Shown: positions 44,589 to 53,207 of the stretch, in pieces | Numbering within the stretch: the first letter of the stretch is position 1 | Layout of the letters: every line of letters begins with the position of its first letter | Assembly (NCBI RefSeq): GCF_002165135.1 | Contig: NZ_NFZQ01000004.1 | Span: forward strand, 248,001-312,000 | Direction: 5' to 3' | DNA length: 64,000 nt | Source: Pseudomonas sp. SID14000 | Lineage (GTDB): Bacteria > Pseudomonadota > Gammaproteobacteria > Pseudomonadales > Pseudomonadaceae | Notes under the pieces: generated by a model | What the model was told of the DNA's origin: nothing | Databases searched by the model: none | Seen by the model: only the letters and a program-made list of their open reading frames with translations | Position numbers and translations under genes: made by a program

Positions 44589-46529
44589 TCACGGCAAGTC
44601 CTGGCTGCCCAGCAAATGGCTCATCGCCGCCTTCAGCTTCATCGGCCGCACCGGCTTGTGCATCAGGGTGTGGCCCAGCTCGCGGATCTGCTGCTTGAGC
44701 TCGTTGCTGTAGTTGGCGGTGATCATCATCGCTGGCAGCGGCTGGGCGCGGCGGGCATTGATCCGCGCCACGGCATCGACGCCATTGCAGTCGTTGTCCA
44801 GATGGTAGTCGGCGATCAGCAGGTCGGCCTCGGCATGGTAGTTGTCCACCTGGCGCGCCAGGTCCTCCTCCGACAGCGCGGTGATCACCCGGCAGCCCCA
44901 CCCCTCCAGCAGAGTGCGCATGCCAGCGCAGATCGCCGCATCGTTATCCAGCACCCACACCCGCGCCCCGCGCAGGCGCTCGAGCATCGGCTCGCTGATG
45001 GCCTGGCTCGGCTGGGCCTTGGGCGCGGTGGCGCTCAACGGCACTTCGACCGCGAACACCGAGCCTTTGCCAAGCCACGAACGCACCCGAATCCGGTGGC
45101 CAAGGATGCCAGCGATCTTTTCCACGATCGCCAGGCCCAGGCCCAACCCACGGTCCTGATCCGGGCGCTGCACATCCCCGCGCCTGAACTCCTGGAACAT
45201 TTCCTCCAGGTGCTCTTCGGCAATACCTATCCCGCTGTCCCATACTTCGATCCGCAGGCCTCCACGCTGGCGCCGGCAGCCCAGCACCACGCGGCCACTG
45301 GGGGTGTAACGAATGGCATTGCTGAGCAGGTTGCGCAGGATCCGCGCCAGCAGCTGGATGTCACTGCGCACCACGGCAGAACAGCCTACGAAATGCAGTT
45401 CAAGCCCTTCGCTGCGCGCTACCTGGGCATACTCGGCAGCAAGGTTGTCCATCAGCTCGCGCAGGGCGAACGGGGCGACATCGGCCTTGATCACGCCGGC
45501 ATCGAGCTTTGAAATATCCACCAGGGTACCTAGCAGGTTCTCCACATCCTCCAGGGAGTTACTCACATTACGTACCAGGTGAGCACTGTTTTGCGGCTCA
45601 CGGTGTTCGAGCAAGGCACTGGTGAACAGCCGCGCCGCATTCAGCGGTTGCAGCAGGTCATGGCTGACTGCTGCAAGGAACTTGGTTTTCGACAGGTTGG
45701 CCTGCTCGGCCTCGCGCTTGGCCTCACGCAGGCGCGATTCGACCCGGCTGCGCTCCTCGATTTCACGCAGCAGCTGCTCGTTGAGGCTGGTCAGCTCGGC
45801 AGTGCGCTCGCGAACCCGTTGCTCCAGGTGCTGATAGGCCTGGTGCAGCGCCTGTGCGGTATTGCGACGCTCGGTGATGTCGCGGATCAACACGAAGATG
45901 CCCACCACTTCTCCGTTGGCCAGGCGGTTCGGCACGTAGGAGCGCAGCATGTAGCGCTCCTGGCCGTTGATGTTGGTTTCGGCAAACTCGAAGGTTACGC
46001 TCTCCCCCGCCAGCGCCCGCGCCACGTACGCCTCCAGGCGCTGGTAATGCTGCTCGCTGTGGGCATCGCGCAGGCTCTGGCCCAGCATCACGCCGCGAGG
46101 CCAGCAGTACCATTCTTCGTAGACCTTGTTGGTGAATTCGTAGACCAGGTCGGCATTCAGGTAGGCGATCAGCGCCGGTACATGGTCGGTGATCAGGCGA
46201 ATCTGGTGCTGGTGGGCAGTCTCGGCCCGCTGCCGGGCCTCGCTGAGCAGGTGGTTGACGGCCTTGAGCTCAGCCATGGCCTGGTTCAGCGCTTCGGTGC
46301 GTTCGCGCACCTGTTCGGCCAGCACCACAGAATGCTGGAACGCGGCGTAGGGGTCGTTGCCACGCGTTACGCCGGACTCGATGCGTTCGATCAGCGCACC
46401 GTTGATGCGCTGCAGTTTGTGGTTCTGTTGTTGCAGCCGGGCGACCTCGGCCTGCAGTTCAGCGACCGACAGGAGGCCGGTTGCGGGCAATGGCGACCCC
46501 GGTGAAGGTCTGATTGATGTGCATGCCAT
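44589..46529 (-). CDS. pedS1: PAS hybrid histidine kinase PedS1 (NahK/ErcS'-like)
   Basis: This 646-residue cytoplasmic kinase has a coiled N-terminus (VARLQQQNHKLQR), a PAS domain (about 105-225), a long coiled coil, the H-box AAVSHDLLQPLNAARLF, an ATPase (DSGIGI, GLGLGLAIVEKI), and a receiver with DLLIADYHLDND and LMHKPVRP. It resembles NahK of P. aeruginosa, which also sits next to a FIST-domain gene. It probably phosphorylates PedR1 or a phosphotransfer protein. Its start overlaps the FIST gene by 71 bp, an unusually long overlap; a later in-frame start is possible. Confidence 0.9.
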   Translation of the reverse strand: MACTSIRPSPGSPLPATGLLSVAELQAEVARLQQQNHKLQRINGALIERIESGVTRGNDPYAAFQHSVVLAEQVRERTEALNQAMAELKAVNHLLSEARQRAETAHQHQIRLITDHVPALIAYLNADLVYEFTNKVYEEWYCWPRGVMLGQSLRDAHSEQHYQRLEAYVARALAGESVTFEFAETNINGQERYMLRSYVPNRLANGEVVGIFVLIRDITERRNTAQALHQAYQHLEQRVRERTAELTSLNEQLLREIEERSRVESRLREAKREAEQANLSKTKFLAAVSHDLLQPLNAARLFTSALLEHREPQNSAHLVRNVSNSLEDVENLLGTLVDISKLDAGVIKADVAPFALRELMDNLAAEYAQVARSEGLELHFVGCSAVVRSDIQLLARILRNLLSNAIRYTPSGRVVLGCRRQRGGLRIEVWDSGIGIAEEHLEEMFQEFRRGDVQRPDQDRGLGLGLAIVEKIAGILGHRIRVRSWLGKGSVFAVEVPLSATAPKAQPSQAISEPMLERLRGARVWVLDNDAAICAGMRTLLEGWGCRVITALSEEDLARQVDNYHAEADLLIADYHLDNDCNGVDAVARINARRAQPLPAMMITANYSNELKQQIRELGHTLMHKPVRPMKLKAAMSHLLGSQDLP

Positions 46530-47622
46530 TGAACTGTTCTCCGTAGGTGTTGAAGCCGATCACCCGCTGCTCGCGCAGAAACGTGCCGATCGGTTCCAGG
46601 CCGTGATGGGCTTGCAGTTCCAGCCGCCGCAGGAAGCAATCGCAACCGATGGTCAGCAACAGCGGGCCGAGGCGCTGCTGCAAGCCGTCGAACAACTGGT
46701 GCAGGTTGGGCAACAGCGGGCCCGGGGTCATGGCGGTGAGCACGATGCCGTTTTCCACCGCGCAGTAGAAACTCAGGCTCAGGTCCGGGTGCACCTGCTG
46801 GATCGCCCGCACGTAATACTGGTCATGGATGCGCACGGCCAGCGGATGGGCGGCGAATACCCGATGGTCGAGTTCGGCCACCGGCACACCGATGTGCCGG
46901 GCGTACTCCTCGGCAGCAGGCTCGGCATTCAGTTCGAAGACCCGGCGCAGGGCATTGTCGGCGCCGGTGACCACCAGCTTTTCCTGGCGCGGCAGGATGT
47001 GATGGGTGGTAAACACTTCGAAGTCGAGCCAGGTGTTGACCAGCACTACCACCGCCGCGCCGTGGTGGAACGCACCGCTGAAATACACATGGGTGCGGGT
47101 CAGGTAGTTGTCGTCGCCGGCCGAGCCGCCGAAATGCGGGATGTCGCCCAGGGCCGCACTGAGGGCGGCAAGGACCATCTCCTCTCGGCTGGACAAACCG
47201 TCGAACAGGGTCAGGGCAAAGCTGTGGCCCTTGATCGGCGCCAGGGTGTTGCTGCGGCAGGTGCCGACCAGGCGCTCGACCATCTGCTGGGCGTCGATCA
47301 GGCTCAAGCGCTCCATTTCATCGATCAGCTCGGTGGCGATGGAAAAGTGCCGATGATCGAACCCTACCGCCGTTATGCAGTTGCGGCCATAGCCCAGCGG
47401 GGTGATTTCGCCGGCGCTGGTGCAACCGACCAGACGGATGCCGCCAAAGCCCTGCTCCAGGGCCTCGCCCAAGGCCTGCAGGTCGTATTCGGCGGAGCAG
47501 AAGAACAGCACGAAGCCCAGGTGCGGATGCAGCAGCTGCGCCGCCAGCTCCTGGGCTGCCTGCCGAGCGTCGGTTGCCTGGGACATGGCGCTGACCACAC
47601 CGTCGTTGTGAGCCTGCTGCAT
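46459..47622 (-). CDS. nosP: FIST-domain sensor protein (NosP-like)
   Basis: The 387-residue protein has FIST N (about 25-225: FVLFFCSAEYDLQALGEAL, VGCTSAGEITP) and FIST C (about 225-365) domains. Its neighbour kinase is NahK-like, the same pair as NosP/NahK in P. aeruginosa, where NosP binds heme and nitric oxide and modulates the kinase. Heme binding cannot be proven by eye here. A motif copy lies 63-75 bp before its start, linking it to the alcohol genes. Confidence 0.82.
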   Translation of the reverse strand: MQQAHNDGVVSAMSQATDARQAAQELAAQLLHPHLGFVLFFCSAEYDLQALGEALEQGFGGIRLVGCTSAGEITPLGYGRNCITAVGFDHRHFSIATELIDEMERLSLIDAQQMVERLVGTCRSNTLAPIKGHSFALTLFDGLSSREEMVLAALSAALGDIPHFGGSAGDDNYLTRTHVYFSGAFHHGAAVVVLVNTWLDFEVFTTHHILPRQEKLVVTGADNALRRVFELNAEPAAEEYARHIGVPVAELDHRVFAAHPLAVRIHDQYYVRAIQQVHPDLSLSFYCAVENGIVLTAMTPGPLLPNLHQLFDGLQQRLGPLLLTIGCDCFLRRLELQAHHGLEPIGTFLREQRVIGFNTYGEQFNGMHINQTFTGVAIARNRPPVGR

Positions 47623-47684
47623 CGTGGTCTCCGGCGCGGGGTGGCTGAGGGTTCAGTGTACGAAGGTGGGTACCGGGGACGAAT

Positions 47685-47697
47685 GCTACTTGGGTAG
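47685..47697. promoter_or_regulatory. Ped-locus motif upstream of FIST/pedS1
   Basis: GCTACTTGGGTAG with the CGAAT prefix, 63 bp before the FIST gene start. It is a near-perfect palindromic member of the motif set. Confidence 0.6.
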
Positions 47698-47736
47698 CGG
47701 GTGGGCGGTTCCATGGTTGTAATTGCTTTCACCGAA

Positions 47737-47769
47737 GATTGCCGGGGCTGCTGTGCAGCCCCGGCAATC
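47737..47769. terminator. Strong hairpin after the porin gene
   Basis: A perfect 15-bp stem GATTGCCGGGGCTGC and its complement lies around a TGT loop, just past the porin stop. Only a short T-tract is present; it should still end porin transcription. Confidence 0.65.
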
Positions 47770-47788
47770 TTGAGTCGAAGCCGAGGGC

Positions 47789-48973
47789 CTACCAGGTCAA
47801 CACCGCCCCCACCGCAAAGGTATCGGTGTCTTCGTTCTGGTCACTGGTTTCATGCCCGTCGATGGAGAACTGGTTGTACTCGGCAACCAGCTTGAGGTTG
47901 TCGTTGACGTCATGGAACAGCGCCACGCCGCGGGTTTCGTAATCCGCACCACTGCCCACCGCGCCGTTGCCGTCATCCTTGGTCTTGCCATAGGACAGCG
48001 CCACACGGTTCTTGCCGACCTTGTAGGAGCCCTGCAGCAAGTAGCCATCGCTGTCGACATTGCGCAAGGTAGGTTCGCCAGCGTTGTTGGTGAAGAACGG
48101 GTTGATGCCCTTGGCCTGGAACCCCGAGCCGGTCAGCGACAGCCCCCCCATCTTCGCCTGCACACCATAGCCGACACCTTTGGAGGTGACCGACTGCACC
48201 GTCGGGTCGGTGTTGTCGGAGGTCTGGTAGCTGCCGTTGACCCAGCTGTAGACCTGCGCCCCACCCAGGTCGAACTGGTAGGTGATCTCGCTCTCGGTAC
48301 GCGGGTTTTCCTGGTAGGCCTTGCCGGTCGGGCTGCTGTCGTTGGTGTCCACCGGGTCCATGATGCCCACCGCCACCCGCAGGCCGTCCATCACTGGCGT
48401 GCGGTAGGTGATCTGCGATGTGGGGAACGGGTACGGGTAGCCGCTACCGATGTTGCCGAACGATACCCCGCCGCCGTCCACCAGCCCCAGGGTGTCACTG
48501 ACCTGGCCATAACCGGCCAGCAACTCGTCGAGCAGGATGTTGGAGCGGGCGAAGAGCCCGAAGTCCTTGCCGATCAACACCTCGCCCCACTCGGGGTTGG
48601 CCACGGTACCGTAGAACTGGCGCACATCGTTGGCGGTATCGGTACCGTTGGTTTCGCTGTCGTTGATGGTCACCCAGAACGAGGCACGCGCGCCGAGCTT
48701 CAGGTCATCCACCTGCTTGCCCATGTTGAAGCCCAGGTAGTTGGGCAAAAAGCCCATCTTCACCCGTGACTGGCGGCGATCGAACTGCTCGCCCTGCCGG
48801 TCGACATCGCTGTTGACGTAGAAGGCGTTGATATAGCCGTCGGTGGAAAACGTCGTCTGGTCCTTGTCGTACAGCATAATCTCGGCCTGGGCGAAGCTGC
48901 TCAGGCAAAGGGTCGACAGGCTGACGGTAACAGCCGCCAGCAAGCGTGGGGACAGTTTCTTATTGTTGTACAT
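47789..48973 (-). CDS. Gram-negative outer-membrane porin
   Basis: The 394-residue protein has a signal peptide (MYNNKKLSPRLLAAVTVSLS to SFAQA) and then a predicted 16-strand barrel of alternating residues, ending in W-stop (AVGAVLTW) as porins do. The region FSTDGYINAFYVNSD and loops rich in Asp/Gly are typical of the general diffusion group. It probably admits alcohols or other small substrates. Two degenerate motif copies lie upstream. The start at 48973 gives the signal peptide. Confidence 0.87.
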   Translation of the reverse strand: MYNNKKLSPRLLAAVTVSLSTLCLSSFAQAEIMLYDKDQTTFSTDGYINAFYVNSDVDRQGEQFDRRQSRVKMGFLPNYLGFNMGKQVDDLKLGARASFWVTINDSETNGTDTANDVRQFYGTVANPEWGEVLIGKDFGLFARSNILLDELLAGYGQVSDTLGLVDGGGVSFGNIGSGYPYPFPTSQITYRTPVMDGLRVAVGIMDPVDTNDSSPTGKAYQENPRTESEITYQFDLGGAQVYSWVNGSYQTSDNTDPTVQSVTSKGVGYGVQAKMGGLSLTGSGFQAKGINPFFTNNAGEPTLRNVDSDGYLLQGSYKVGKNRVALSYGKTKDDGNGAVGSGADYETRGVALFHDVNDNLKLVAEYNQFSIDGHETSDQNEDTDTFAVGAVLTW

Positions 48974-49039
48974 GGCGCGCTCCGAAACGGGGACGGGATG
49001 TCGGAGGCGATTATCAGAAGCAGGCAAACAGCCAGAAAC

Positions 49040-49074
49040 GCTGCCTTGGAATGGGCTGCCAGGTGCTTTGGGCC
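49040..49074. promoter_or_regulatory. Two degenerate ped-locus motifs upstream of porin
   Basis: GCTGCCTTGGAAT (49040-49052) and GGTGCTTTGGGCC (49062-49074) start 22 bp apart, as in the other paired sites, 67-101 bp before the porin start. The matches are weaker than elsewhere. Confidence 0.4.
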
Positions 49075-49190
49075 AGCGCACGGGGCGTGATGATTCCGGC
49101 CCAGGACCGGGTTACACCCAGAGGCAAGACTTCTGGCGTAACCCACAGGAGCAGGCGAGGATCAATACGGCAGACTCGAGCGAGCCCCGG

Positions 49191-50078
49191 TCAAAGGTCC
49201 AGGGCACCACTGAGCAACGCGCTTAGCGTGCTTGAGGCATCAGCCCGTTGCTCGTCCAGCAGACACAACGGCAGGCCTTGCCAGGCGGGTGGCGAATCGG
49301 CCAGCCCCTCGCCAATCAAGGCCAGCGGACAAGCGATCTGCATTTGCAGCGAACGCAGGCGCCTGGCCAAGGCAGGGTCCACCGGCACCTGGACCTTGAT
49401 CACCAGTGCCGCAGGCTGCATCGCCGCACACAGCATGGGGATTTCTTCCAGCGGCTGCCCGCAACCGAGTACTTCGATGCGTTGCTGCTCGCCGCTCAAC
49501 AACAGCCCGGTGCACAATACCTGCAGTTCAGCTTGCCCCTCGGTGCCCGCCAGCAGCACGCGCGGCGCATCGGCCTGGTTCATCTGCAGGCGCAGCAGCA
49601 GGCGGGCGCGCAGGAACATGTCCAGAAACAGCCATTGGCTACGCTGGCCCGGCGCAATGCCTGTCGCCAAGCCATGCCAGACCGGCATCAGTACCTCGCG
49701 CAGCACGGTGGCCTTGGGCAGGATGGTAAACAACTGCCCATGGATGCTTTCCAGCGCTTGTGTATCGAATGCCTTGGTTGCGCGCGCCACGGCGGCTCGC
49801 CAATCGTCAAAGACCGACGGCTGCTGCACGGGCGCATCTGGCTGGCCTGCGAGAATGTCGCCTACCTTGCTGATGGGCACACCATTGGCGGTCCAGCGCA
49901 CGATGTCGCGTATGCGCTGGACATCCCGCCCCGTGTACAGGCGATGGCCGCCCTCGGTGCGCTGCGGGCTTATCAGCCCATGGCGCCGCTCCCAGGCGCG
50001 CAAGGTCACCGGATTGATGCCCGTCAGGCTGACCACATCGCGCATGGGTAGCAAATCGGCTGGGGTGGCGTCAGTCAT
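49191..50078 (-). CDS. MerR-family light-response repressor (class II LitR-like)
   Basis: The 295-residue protein has an N-terminal MerR helix-turn-helix ([33 protein letters not shown]), a helical linker and a C-terminal Rossmann-like domain related to the B12-binding part of CarH/LitR. The histidine-bearing loop of B12-dependent members reads [11 protein letters not shown] here, with no histidine, so it should not bind adenosylcobalamin. Class II LitR proteins of P. putida lack B12 and work with a short LOV protein, and one is divergent here. It is the likely repressor of the TGTACA-bearing promoters. Confidence 0.87.
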   Translation of the reverse strand: MTDATPADLLPMRDVVSLTGINPVTLRAWERRHGLISPQRTEGGHRLYTGRDVQRIRDIVRWTANGVPISKVGDILAGQPDAPVQQPSVFDDWRAAVARATKAFDTQALESIHGQLFTILPKATVLREVLMPVWHGLATGIAPGQRSQWLFLDMFLRARLLLRLQMNQADAPRVLLAGTEGQAELQVLCTGLLLSGEQQRIEVLGCGQPLEEIPMLCAAMQPAALVIKVQVPVDPALARRLRSLQMQIACPLALIGEGLADSPPAWQGLPLCLLDEQRADASSTLSALLSGALDL

Positions 50079-50232
50079 GATGAGGGTTTATCCGGGTGGT
50101 GGCACATTCTAACCCCATATGCACTTTCTGCGGCGAGCCTCCTTGGTTCATCATGCAACAAACGGCGCCAAGGCCTTCTACACGCAGGCCAAGCTGCGCA
50201 CTTCGCATACGAAATGCCTGTAGGTGGGCCCT

Positions 50233-50679
50233 ATGATCAACGCGAAACTCCTGCAACTGATGGTCGAGCACTCCAACGATGGCATCGTCGTCGCCGAGCA
50301 AGAAGGCGACGACAGCATCCTGATCTACGTCAACCCCGCCTTCGAACGCCTGACCGGCTATCGCGCCGAGGACATCCTGTATCAGGACTGTCGTTTTCTT
50401 CAGGGCGAAGATCATGACCAGGCGGGTCTCGCAACTATCCGCGAGGCGATCCGTGAAGGCCTCCCCTGCTGCCAGGTGCTGCGCAATTACCGCAAGGACG
50501 GGAGCCTGTTCTGGAACGAGTTATCCATTACGCCCGTGCACAACGAAGCGGACCAGTTGACGTACTACATCGGCATCCAGCGCGACGTCACAGCGCAGAT
50601 TCTCGCTGAGGAAAAGCTACGCGAGCTGGAGGCCGAGGTGGATGAATTGCGCCGACAATTGGGCCAGGCCGAGCGCTGA
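50233..50679 (+). CDS. Short LOV blue-light photoreceptor (PpSB-LOV-like)
   Basis: The 148-residue single LOV domain has short N- and C-terminal helices. The photoactive Cys53 is in the FMN-binding YQDCRFLQG loop; NYRKDGSLFWNELSITP and TYYIGIQRDVT complete the domain. The C-terminal coiled helix (EKLRELEAEVDELRRQLG) drives dimerisation. It is very like the short LOV proteins PpSB1/PpSB2 of P. putida. The start MINAKLLQ at 50233 matches these; a reading from 50224 adds three residues. It is divergent from the LitR-like gene, to which it probably relays blue light. Confidence 0.95.
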   Translation: MINAKLLQLMVEHSNDGIVVAEQEGDDSILIYVNPAFERLTGYRAEDILYQDCRFLQGEDHDQAGLATIREAIREGLPCCQVLRNYRKDGSLFWNELSITPVHNEADQLTYYIGIQRDVTAQILAEEKLRELEAEVDELRRQLGQAER

Positions 50680-50687
50680 GACAAAAC

Positions 50688-50763
50688 CTATACAAGATCG
50701 TTGACTTGTATAGATTTAGGCTTAGACTTCAGCTATACCTGTACAACATTCCATTTTTGTACA
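50688..50763. promoter_or_regulatory. Light-module promoter 1 with TGTATA/TGTACA sites
   Basis: CTATACAAG (50688-50696) and CTTGTATAG (50705-50713) form a perfect 9-bp inverted repeat with an 8-bp spacer. Further TGTACA copies lie at 50740-50745 and 50758-50763. A -35-like TTGACT at 50701 overlaps the inverted repeat. The block lies just before the SnoaL-like gene and ends 18 bp before its start. Confidence 0.7.
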
Positions 50764-50781
50764 GGATTTCTGGAGCCCAGC

Positions 50782-51204
50782 ATGTCAGCGTATCTGCAGC
50801 AATTCGCCGAGCGCTTCACCAGACTCGACGGGGGTAGCCTCGACACCCTTGAAAAGCTGTACAGCGACGATGTCACCTTTCGCGATCCGTTGCATCAGAT
50901 TCAGGGGCTGCCGGCTCTGCGGGCATACTTCGCGCAGTTGTACGCCAACTCGTACGATATCCGCTATGCCTTTTCCAGCGTCGACGAGGTGAGGCCCGGG
51001 CAAGGTTACCTGCGCTGGACCCTGCAGTTCCGCCACCCACGCCTGGCCTGCGGTCAGCAGATCACCTTGCAAGGATGCAGTTACTTGCAATGGCGTGACA
51101 GGGTCCATTTTCACCAGGACTACTTCGACGCTGCGGCCCTGCTCTACGAACATGTTCCGGTAATGGGCGGTGCGATTCGCTGGCTCAAAGGCCGGATCAC
51201 ATGA
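50782..51204 (+). CDS. NTF2/SnoaL-like small protein
   Basis: A 140-residue protein of the SnoaL/NTF2-like fold (LYSDDVTFRDPLHQIQG, YLRWTLQFRHPRL, WRDRVHFHQDYFDAA). Such proteins are small isomerases, cyclases or binding partners. It is the first gene of a light-type operon, coupled by a 4-bp overlap to the short-chain dehydrogenase gene. The start at 50782 is downstream of the operator block. Confidence 0.82.
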   Translation: MSAYLQQFAERFTRLDGGSLDTLEKLYSDDVTFRDPLHQIQGLPALRAYFAQLYANSYDIRYAFSSVDEVRPGQGYLRWTLQFRHPRLACGQQITLQGCSYLQWRDRVHFHQDYFDAAALLYEHVPVMGGAIRWLKGRIT

Positions 51205-51956
51205 GCCGCTGCTGGCTGACTGGCGCAAGCAGCGGCATCGGTGCCGAACTTGCACGATGCCTGCTGGAGCAAGGCCACCAGGTTGCCCTGGGCGGACGAC
51301 ATGCGGACCGCCTTGCCCCGTTGGCTGAACACTTTCCCGGTCAGGTACTGCTGGCTGTTGGCGATCTTGACGACCCTGTGCAGGTAGCCGGGATCGCAAC
51401 CCGTATCGGGCAGGCATGGGGAGCGCTGGACCGGGTGATCCTCAATGCAGGCACCTGCGAGTACCTGGAACCGGGCCATTTCGACCCTGCCTTGGTCGAG
51501 CGCGTGGTCCGTACCAATTTCCTTGCTGTCAGCTACTGCCTGGCAGCGGCCCTGCCCTTGCTTCGCGCCGGCCAACACCCTCACCTGGTGGTGATGGGCA
51601 GTTCGGTAACCTGGCTGGCCCTGCCCCGCGCCGGCGCCTATGGCGCGTCCAAGGCAGCCGTGCGCTATCTGGTGGAGTCGCAGCGGATCGACCTGGCCCG
51701 CGAAGGCATCGCCGTTACCCTCGTCAGCCCGGGCTTTGTAGACACGCCATTGACCCGTCGCAACGATTTCCCCATGCCCCAGCTATGGTCGGCGCAGCGA
51801 GCAGCCAGGCATATCGCCAAGCGCCTTCCTGAACGCCCGCTGGAAATCAACTTCCCCAGGTTTTTCACCTTGGTATTGCGCCTGCTCGGCGCACTGCCCG
51901 CGCGCCTGCGCCTGGCGCTGGGGCAACGCCTTGCCCGTCATGAACAGGAATGTTGA
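51201..51956 (+). CDS. Short-chain dehydrogenase/reductase
   Basis: This 251-residue SDR has the NAD(P)-binding TGASSGIGAEL, NAG in ILNAGT, the catalytic serine in MGSSVTWL and YGASKAAVRYL with Tyr and Lys. Its substrate is unknown; by context it may be a lipid or isoprenoid intermediate. It follows the SnoaL-like gene with an ATGA overlap. Confidence 0.9.
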   Translation: MSRCWLTGASSGIGAELARCLLEQGHQVALGGRHADRLAPLAEHFPGQVLLAVGDLDDPVQVAGIATRIGQAWGALDRVILNAGTCEYLEPGHFDPALVERVVRTNFLAVSYCLAAALPLLRAGQHPHLVVMGSSVTWLALPRAGAYGASKAAVRYLVESQRIDLAREGIAVTLVSPGFVDTPLTRRNDFPMPQLWSAQRAARHIAKRLPERPLEINFPRFFTLVLRLLGALPARLRLALGQRLARHEQEC

Positions 51957-51959
51957 GCC

Positions 51960-53207
51960 ATGCGTATAGCAATCATCGGCAGTGGCATCGCAGGGCTATC
52001 CTGCGCTCACCTGCTGTCACGCAAGCATGAAGTCACGGTTTTCGAAGCCGAGCAATGGATCGGGGGCCACACGCATACCCTCGATGTGATCTGGCAGGGT
52101 GAACGCCATGCAATAGATACCGGCTTCATCGTCTTCAATGACTGGACCTATCCGCACTTCATCCGCTTGCTCGACCACCTGAAGGTCGCCTCGCAGCCAA
52201 CCGAAATGAGTTTCTCCGTGCATGATCCGGCCACCGGCCTGGAATACAACGGGCACGACCTGAACACCCTGTTCGCCCAACGCCGCAACCTGGTCTCCCC
52301 GGGGTTCTGGGGGATGCTACGGGATATTCTGCGTTTCAATCGCCAGGCGCTCGCCGACCTGGATAACCAGCGTATCGATGCCAACACTACCTTGGGCGCC
52401 TACCTTCAGGCGCAGCGGTATGGGCAGCGCTTCATCGATCATTACATCGTACCGATGGGCTCGGCGATCTGGTCGATGTCCCGCGCGGACATGCTCGGCT
52501 TCCCACTTGCATTCTTTGTGCGGTTCTGTCGCAACCACGGCTTGTTGTCAGTCAACCAACGCCCACAGTGGCGCGTGATCGAAGGCGGCTCACGCAGCTA
52601 TGTCGCCCCGCTGTGCCGACCGTTTGCCAAGCGCATCCGCCTCGGCTGCAAGGTTTACCGGGTCAGCCGCGACGAAGGGGGCGTCACCCTCCTGAGCGCT
52701 GCCGGTACCGAACGTTTCGACAATGTGGTGTTTGCCTGCCACAGCGACCAGGCCCTGGCGCTGCTGGAAGCGCCGAGCGTGCAGGAGCGTGAAGTGCTCG
52801 GCGCCATCGGCTATGCCAGCAACGATGTGGTGCTGCACACCGATACCCGTCTGCTACCCCGCCGCAAACGCGCCTGGGCCAGCTGGAACTACCGTCTCGG
52901 CGGGCCACAGCAGGCGCCTGCCGCGCTGACTTACAACATGAACATTCTGCAAGGCATCCAGGCGCCGACGACTTTCTGCGTGAGCCTCAACCAGACCGCG
53001 CTGGTGGATCCGGCGCAGATCATTGCCCGCTTCCAGTACGACCATCCGCAGTACAGCCTTGCGGCGTGCGCCGCGCAGGCGCGCCAGGCGCAGCTGCAGG
53101 GCCATCGCCACAGTTACTTCTGCGGCGCCTACTGGGGCAACGGTTTTCACGAGGATGGCGTAGTCAGTGCGTTGAAGGTAGCCGCGCTTTTCGGAGAGCA
53201 GCTGTGA
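51960..53207 (+). CDS. FAD-dependent oxidoreductase (amine-oxidase/desaturase-like)
   Basis: At 415 residues, it carries the dinucleotide motif IIGSGIAGLSCAHLL, then EAEQWIGGHTHTL, and a C-terminal FAD segment FCGAYWGNGFHEDG. This subgroup regularly sits with DUF1365 and a CFA-type methyltransferase. Members of such sets take part in modification of unsaturated fatty acyl chains, including furan fatty acid formation in other bacteria. It starts 3 bp after the SDR gene. Confidence 0.88.
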   Translation: MRIAIIGSGIAGLSCAHLLSRKHEVTVFEAEQWIGGHTHTLDVIWQGERHAIDTGFIVFNDWTYPHFIRLLDHLKVASQPTEMSFSVHDPATGLEYNGHDLNTLFAQRRNLVSPGFWGMLRDILRFNRQALADLDNQRIDANTTLGAYLQAQRYGQRFIDHYIVPMGSAIWSMSRADMLGFPLAFFVRFCRNHGLLSVNQRPQWRVIEGGSRSYVAPLCRPFAKRIRLGCKVYRVSRDEGGVTLLSAAGTERFDNVVFACHSDQALALLEAPSVQEREVLGAIGYASNDVVLHTDTRLLPRRKRAWASWNYRLGGPQQAPAALTYNMNILQGIQAPTTFCVSLNQTALVDPAQIIARFQYDHPQYSLAACAAQARQAQLQGHRHSYFCGAYWGNGFHEDGVVSALKVAALFGEQL

